Shown here: positions 5,000 to 9,254 of the stretch, piece by piece | Numbering within the stretch: position 1 is the first letter of the stretch | Layout of the letters: each line of letters starts with the position of its first letter | Assembly (NCBI GenBank): GCA_035315685.1 | Contig: DATFXR010000187.1 | Coordinates: 1-9,254 of the forward strand | DNA length: 9,254 nucleotides | Source of the DNA: QHWK01 sp035315685 | GTDB lineage: Bacteria > Acidobacteriota > Vicinamibacteria > Vicinamibacterales > CAVVIG01 | Direction of reading: 5' to 3' | Notes under the pieces: generated by a model | Seen by the model: the letters and a program-made list of their open reading frames with translations, nothing else | Told to the model about the DNA's origin: nothing | Database searches by the model: none | Position numbers and translations under genes: made by a program

Positions 5000-7966
5000 G
5001 TGGCCGTCGACCTGAAATTCTGGACCAGCCTGGATGCACTGCGTGCGGACGCCGATCGGCGCGCTGCAGCCGAACGCGACTGCTTCGCCGGTCAGCGCGC
5101 CCGCACTGGTCCGCCGCCAGAGCCGAGCCGCCGCGACTTCCTGACGCTCGCCGGGTTCGGCATCGCGGCTGCCGCAGCCTCGGCCTGCTCGCGCGGGGCG
5201 GTTCAGAAGGCCATCCCGATGCTCAGCCAGCCGGAAGAGCTCACGCCAGGCGTACCGAACTGGTACGCGACCACGTGCGGCGGGTGTTCGGCTGCATGCA
5301 CGCTGCTGGCGAAGACGCGCGATGGACGTCCGATCAAGATCGAAGGGAACGCCGACTCCGTGGTGTTCGGGAGCGGCACCTGCGCCACCGGGCAGGCGAC
5401 CGTCCTGTCGCTGTATGACGATGCGCGGCTGAAGGGACCACTGTGGCGCGGTCAACCGGCGGCGTGGGCCGACATCGACGCACACATCGCAGAACGCCTC
5501 GCGGCGGCTGCGGTCGCGCATCAGCGTGTTGCCCTCGTCTCGAAAACGATCGCCGGCCCGGCGACGCGAAGGTTGATCGCGGAGTGGTCGCGCCGGCCTG
5601 GATTCGAGCACATTGTCTACGACGCGGTGTCGGTCGCAGCCCTTCGTGAGGCGACCCGAGCCGCGTTCGGCGTCGATGCGCTCCCCCACTACCGCTTCGA
5701 TGCCGCACGTGTGATCGTCGGAATCGAGTCCGACTTTCTCGGCACCTGGCTGTCGCCTGTCGAGTTCACCCGCGAGTACGCCATGCGGCGGCGGCCGGAA
5801 TCGGCCTCGGCGATGTCGCGACACGTCCAGTTCGAGTCTGGTGTGTCGCTGACCGGCAGCAACGCCGATCGTCGCGTCGTGATCAGGCCGTCACAATCGG
5901 CGTCAGTGGCGCTGGGCCTGCTACGGCGGATCGCGAGCAGGCGTGGTGAGGTTGCCGTTCCCGATGTCGACGAATCGGCGCTCGACCGGCAGACGCTCGA
6001 TGCAGCGGCAGATGATCTATGGCGCGCGCGTGGCGAGTCGCTCGTGGTCTGCGGCGCCAACGACGTGGACACGCAGATGCTCGTCCACGCGGCGAACGCG
6101 CTGCTCGGCAACATCGGCACGACCGTCGACCTCGACAACGTGTCGCTGCAGAAGCGCGGCGACGACGTCGCCCTTGCCCGCCTCGTCGACGCCATGGCAG
6201 CAGGACGCGTCGGCGGCCTGATTCTCTACGGCGTCAACCCCGTCTACGATGCACCCGCCGGCGATCAATTCGCCGCCGCGATGAGGCGCGTGCCACTGAC
6301 CGTGTCATTCGCCGATCGCCTCGACGAAACGGCTTCGCACGCCGAGTTCGTCTGTCCCGATCACCATTTTCTCGAGGCGTGGGGAGACGCCGAGCCGGTC
6401 GCCTCCTGCTACAGCCTTGCACAACCGACGATCTCGCCGTTGTTCGACACGCGTGCCGCACAGGACAGCCTGCTGTTGTGGCTCGGTCGATCACCGGATT
6501 TCTACGCCTACCTGCGGAGCGTCTGGCGCGACACGCTGTTCCACACACAGACGCGCTACACGACGTTCGACGAGTTCTGGGATCACAGCCTGCACGACGG
6601 CATCTACGCGATACCGCCACGCACGATATCGGAGAAGCCGTTGGTGGCCGACTGGCGCGCGTCCGCTGCGAGTGTCGCTCGCTCGCAGTCGGACGCCGCC
6701 GCCAGTCGGGACCACGACACATACGAGCTGCACCTGTACGAGCCGGTCGCCGTGCGCGACGGTGCGCACGCCAACAATCCCTGGCTGCAGGAATTGCCGG
6801 ATCCGGTCTCGAAGGTCACCTGGGGAAACTACGCCGCGATCGCGCCCGTGGACGCGTCGCGGCTCGGACTCGAGCCCGGCGACATCGTCGCCCTCGACGG
6901 CGTCGGCGGGCGGCGCATCGAGCTTCCCGTGCACGTGCAGCCCGGGCAGGCGCCAAAGACCATCTCGATTGCGCTCGGGTACGGACGTACGCGGTCCGGA
7001 CGTGTCGGGGACGGTGTCGGCGTAAACGTCTTTGCGCTCGCGCAGGTTGCGGCTGGCGCCCGTCGCTATGCGCGCACTGGCATCACGATGACCCGCACCG
7101 GCCGCCGCGACGCGCTCGCCACCACGCAGTCGCACCACTCGATGGAAGGCCGCGCGATCGTGAAGGAGACGACGCTCGCCGCGTTGGCGGAACCGGCTGA
7201 CCACCGCGAGACGGATCTGCCGACGTTGTGGGCGGCGCGGCCGCGCGGCGAGCACAACTGGGGAATGGCGATCGACCTGAGTGCCTGCACCGGCTGCTCG
7301 GCATGCGTCACCGCCTGTCAGGCCGAGAACAACGTGGCCGTCGTCGGGCGCGACGAAGTCAGGCGGGGGCGCGAGATGCACTGGATCCGAATCGATCGCT
7401 ACTACAGCGGATCGGAAGACGGTCCGGCCACGCTGGTGCAGCCGATGATGTGTCAGCACTGCGGCGACGCGCCATGCGAGCCGGTGTGCCCGGTTCTGGC
7501 CACGGTCCACAGCTCCGACGGACTCAACCAGCAGGTCTACAACCGCTGTGTCGGCACGCGCTACTGCGAGAACAACTGCCCCTACAAAGTGCGCCGCTTC
7601 AACTGGTTCGAGTACGCGCGCAACGATCGCTTCGACTTCAACTTGAACAACCCGCTCGGACTGATGGTGCTGAATCCCGACGTGACGGTCCGCTCGCGCG
7701 GCGTCATGGAGAAATGCAGCCTGTGCGTGCAGCGCATTCAGGCTGGCAAGCTCGAGGCACGCCGCAGCGGACGCGCCGTCGACGACGGCGAAATCCAGAC
7801 CGCATGCCAGCAGGCGTGTCCGGCCGACGCCATCGTCTTCGGCGATCTCGCCGATCCGGGTAGTCGTGTGTCACAGCTGAACCGCGGCCGGCGCAGCTAT
7901 CACGTGCTCGACGAGCTCGGCACGCGCCCGAACGTCACGTATCTCACGAAGGTGAGGAACGCATGA
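5000..7966 (+). CDS. actB: ACIII iron-sulfur subunit ActB (MopB-ferredoxin fusion)
   Basis: A 988-residue two-part protein, near the usual ActB size. KFWTSLDAL (6-14) and the delayed twin-arginine SRRDFL (43-48) are the extended Tat signal typical of ActB; C63 follows in a weak lipobox. Residues about 85-700 are MopB-like, from WYATTCGGC to a late DPVSKVTWGNY...GDIV domain. C93, C96, C100 and C128 form a complete CX2CX3CX27C motif, usually lost in ActB proteins I remember. After HHSMEGR, the ferredoxin half has C763/766/769/773, C818/821/826/830, C850-T853-C856/860 and C906/909/936/940. T853 replaces a Cys, indicating a [3Fe-4S] cluster beside three [4Fe-4S]. ActB wires quinol oxidation at ActC to ActA hemes and in known ACIII holds no molybdenum; whether this one does is unknown. 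GTG 5000 has AGGA four bases upstream. It overlaps actC by ATGA. Confidence 0.9.
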   Translation: MAVDLKFWTSLDALRADADRRAAAERDCFAGQRARTGPPPEPSRRDFLTLAGFGIAAAAASACSRGAVQKAIPMLSQPEELTPGVPNWYATTCGGCSAACTLLAKTRDGRPIKIEGNADSVVFGSGTCATGQATVLSLYDDARLKGPLWRGQPAAWADIDAHIAERLAAAAVAHQRVALVSKTIAGPATRRLIAEWSRRPGFEHIVYDAVSVAALREATRAAFGVDALPHYRFDAARVIVGIESDFLGTWLSPVEFTREYAMRRRPESASAMSRHVQFESGVSLTGSNADRRVVIRPSQSASVALGLLRRIASRRGEVAVPDVDESALDRQTLDAAADDLWRARGESLVVCGANDVDTQMLVHAANALLGNIGTTVDLDNVSLQKRGDDVALARLVDAMAAGRVGGLILYGVNPVYDAPAGDQFAAAMRRVPLTVSFADRLDETASHAEFVCPDHHFLEAWGDAEPVASCYSLAQPTISPLFDTRAAQDSLLLWLGRSPDFYAYLRSVWRDTLFHTQTRYTTFDEFWDHSLHDGIYAIPPRTISEKPLVADWRASAASVARSQSDAAASRDHDTYELHLYEPVAVRDGAHANNPWLQELPDPVSKVTWGNYAAIAPVDASRLGLEPGDIVALDGVGGRRIELPVHVQPGQAPKTISIALGYGRTRSGRVGDGVGVNVFALAQVAAGARRYARTGITMTRTGRRDALATTQSHHSMEGRAIVKETTLAALAEPADHRETDLPTLWAARPRGEHNWGMAIDLSACTGCSACVTACQAENNVAVVGRDEVRRGREMHWIRIDRYYSGSEDGPATLVQPMMCQHCGDAPCEPVCPVLATVHSSDGLNQQVYNRCVGTRYCENNCPYKVRRFNWFEYARNDRFDFNLNNPLGLMVLNPDVTVRSRGVMEKCSLCVQRIQAGKLEARRSGRAVDDGEIQTACQQACPADAIVFGDLADPGSRVSQLNRGRRSYHVLDELGTRPNVTYLTKVRNA

Positions 7967-9254
7967 GGGTCGCCGATCAACGTCGCCATCGCCTGCTGGC
8001 GTTTCCGGCTCGCCAGTCGCGCGCATCTGGGGCGCTCAACCGCATCACGGACGACGTGGCGCTGCCGCTCGACACGGGTCCAGGAGCCGGATGGCTGGCG
8101 GCGTTCGCCGTCGCGGCAACGGCGCTGCTGGTCGGCATCGGCTGCGTCTCGTACGAGATCGCAACCGGAATCGGCGTCTGGGGCTTGAACCGCACCGTCG
8201 GATGGGCGTTCGACATCACCAACTTCGTCTTCTGGGTCGGTATCGGACACGCCGGCACTCTGATTTCGGCAATCCTTCTGCTGTTCCGCCAGCAGTGGCG
8301 GACGTCGATCAATCGATCGGCCGAGGCGATGACGATCTTCGCCGTCATCTGCGCTGCGCTCTTCCCGCTGATTCACATGGGGCGACCCTGGCTGGCGTTT
8401 TACGTGCTCCCGTACCCGAATTCACGCGGGCCGCTCTGGGTGAACTTCCGCTCGCCGCTGCTGTGGGACGTGTTCGCGATCAACACCTACATGACGATTT
8501 CGCTCGTGTTCTGGTATCTCGGCATGATTCCCGACTTCGCGACGCTGCGCGATCGGACGGTGGCGGGCGTGAAGAAGACGATCTACGGCATCGCCAGCCT
8601 CGGCTGGGACGGATCGCAGCGCACGTGGTCGCGCTACGAAGCGCTCAACACCATCCTCGCCGGGCTGGCGACGCCGCTCGTGATCTCGGTCCACTCGATC
8701 GTGAGCATGGACTTCGCGACGTCGATCCTGCCCGGATGGCATACGACGCTGTTCCCGCCGTACTTCGTCGCCGGCGCGGTCTACTCGGGGTTCGGCATGG
8801 TGACGACGCTGCTGATCCTGACACGCGTGCTGATGCACCTGGACCGCTATATCACCCGCCGCCATCTCGACGCGATGGCCAAGGTGATGCTCCTCACCGG
8901 CTCGCTCGTCGGCCTTTCGTATGCGACCGAATTCTACGTCGCATGGCTGAACGGCAGCGTCTACGAACGAGCGACGTTCTTCACCAGGGCGACCGGACCC
9001 TATGCGCGCTTGTTCTGGACGATGGTTGCGTGCAACGCCGTGGCGCCGCAGCTGCTGTGGTTCTCGCGCATCAGGCGCAGCGTGGCTGCTCTCTTCGTGT
9101 TTTCGATCGCGGTCAACATCGGCATGTGGCTCGAGCGCTTCATCATCATCGTCACCTCGCTGCATCGCAGCTATCTCCCCTCGAGCTGGGTCGGCTATCA
9201 GCCGACGGCGATTGAAGTGGGGACGCTGGTCGGCAGCTTCGGCCTGTTCTTCAC
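7963..9254 (+). CDS. actC: ACIII membrane subunit ActC (NrfD family), 3' truncated
   Basis: An open frame of 430 codons runs from ATG 7963 off the right edge. The start overlaps the actB stop as ATGA and has GAGG five bases upstream. After a polar N-terminal stretch of about 40 residues come many membrane helices. Hallmark blocks of ActC are present: GWAFDITNFVFWVGIGHAG (80-98), RTSINRSAEAMTIFAV (113-128), FPLIHMGRPW (134-143), NFRSPLLWDVFAI (161-173) and YLGMIPDFATLRDR. ActC is the NrfD-like subunit that binds quinol on the periplasmic side next to the ActB [3Fe-4S] cluster. H138 and D169 correspond, as far as I recall, to residues proposed at that site and for proton movement. Full-length relatives are about 450-490 residues, so only the last few dozen are missing. 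ActD, E and F are expected next. Confidence 0.93.
   Translation, partial: MRVADQRRHRLLAFPARQSRASGALNRITDDVALPLDTGPGAGWLAAFAVAATALLVGIGCVSYEIATGIGVWGLNRTVGWAFDITNFVFWVGIGHAGTLISAILLLFRQQWRTSINRSAEAMTIFAVICAALFPLIHMGRPWLAFYVLPYPNSRGPLWVNFRSPLLWDVFAINTYMTISLVFWYLGMIPDFATLRDRTVAGVKKTIYGIASLGWDGSQRTWSRYEALNTILAGLATPLVISVHSIVSMDFATSILPGWHTTLFPPYFVAGAVYSGFGMVTTLLILTRVLMHLDRYITRRHLDAMAKVMLLTGSLVGLSYATEFYVAWLNGSVYERATFFTRATGPYARLFWTMVACNAVAPQLLWFSRIRRSVAALFVFSIAVNIGMWLERFIIIVTSLHRSYLPSSWVGYQPTAIEVGTLVGSFGLFF

Noticed and set aside
4373..5824. 483-codon minus strand open frame
   Set aside because: It lies antisense to actA and actB, which have unmistakable heme and cluster motifs; its translation is low-complexity and Arg-rich.
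5000..7966. ActB as an active molybdenum enzyme such as a formate dehydrogenase or polysulfide reductase
   Set aside because: Extended Tat signal, the ferredoxin fusion, HHSMEGR linker and neighbours match ActB, which binds no molybdenum in known ACIII; no Mo ligand could be identified by eye. Not strictly excluded, given the retained N-terminal cluster motif.
8091..9215. 374-codon + strand open frame near the right edge
   Set aside because: It is a shadow of actC, whose true frame starts at 7963 and is open to the end with strong ActC motifs.
1..9254. CRISPR array, rRNA, tRNA, intact insertion sequence or riboswitch
   Set aside because: No regularly spaced repeats, cloverleaf-like segments, transposase motifs or structured leader were recognised on reading both strands; tRNA or RNA family scans were not possible here.

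Overview
This is a GC-rich bacterial window with every recognisable gene on the + strand. The gene content, GTG starts and stop/start overlaps suggest a soil-type Acidobacteriota, perhaps Vicinamibacteria-like. That assignment rests on gene content and recalled sequence patterns, not on a marker gene, so it is tentative.

Left part (1-2570), accessory genes: the C-terminal end of a RES-domain protein (probable NAD+-degrading toxin family); a multi-pass DUF1624/HGSNAT-like membrane protein that overlaps or abuts it; then a Ser/Thr protein kinase carrying a C-terminal BRCT domain, an uncommon pairing. The kinase has a TAGAAT -10-like element six bases before its GTG start, an arrangement typical of leaderless transcription.

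Gap (2571-2914): no convincing gene. It holds an AT-richer island with several short perfect palindromes, resembling a degenerate REP-like repeat, and possibly a weak promoter for the genes that follow.

Right part (2915-9254), a tightly packed respiratory operon: a diheme cytochrome c; a NarI-family cytochrome b (ATGA overlap); a pentaheme cytochrome c of ActA type; a 988-residue ActB-type iron-sulfur protein (MopB-like half plus ferredoxin half with four cluster motifs); and an ActC/NrfD-type membrane subunit (ATGA overlap) that runs off the right edge. ActA-ActB-ActC is the core of alternative complex III (ACIII), which oxidises menaquinol or ubiquinol and passes electrons to periplasmic carriers or a terminal oxidase. 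The remaining subunits (ActD, E, F) and perhaps an oxidase would be expected just beyond the window.

The notable part is the front of this operon. A NarI-like cytochrome b and a diheme cytochrome c, a pairing reminiscent of nitrate reductase loci such as that of Thermus, sit directly upstream of the ACIII core with no NarG, NarH or NarJ in the window. Aligned with E. coli NarI from memory, the protein keeps the histidine pair of the distal heme (H63, H179) but has Arg and Gln in place of the proximal-heme pair (R53, Q197). This fits a one-heme quinol oxidase delivering electrons to the periplasmic side. ActB also keeps a full N-terminal CX2CX3CX27C cluster motif, which the ActB sequences I remember usually lack. 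Together these suggest a variant or composite quinol:cytochrome c oxidoreductase with two possible quinol-oxidising membrane modules.
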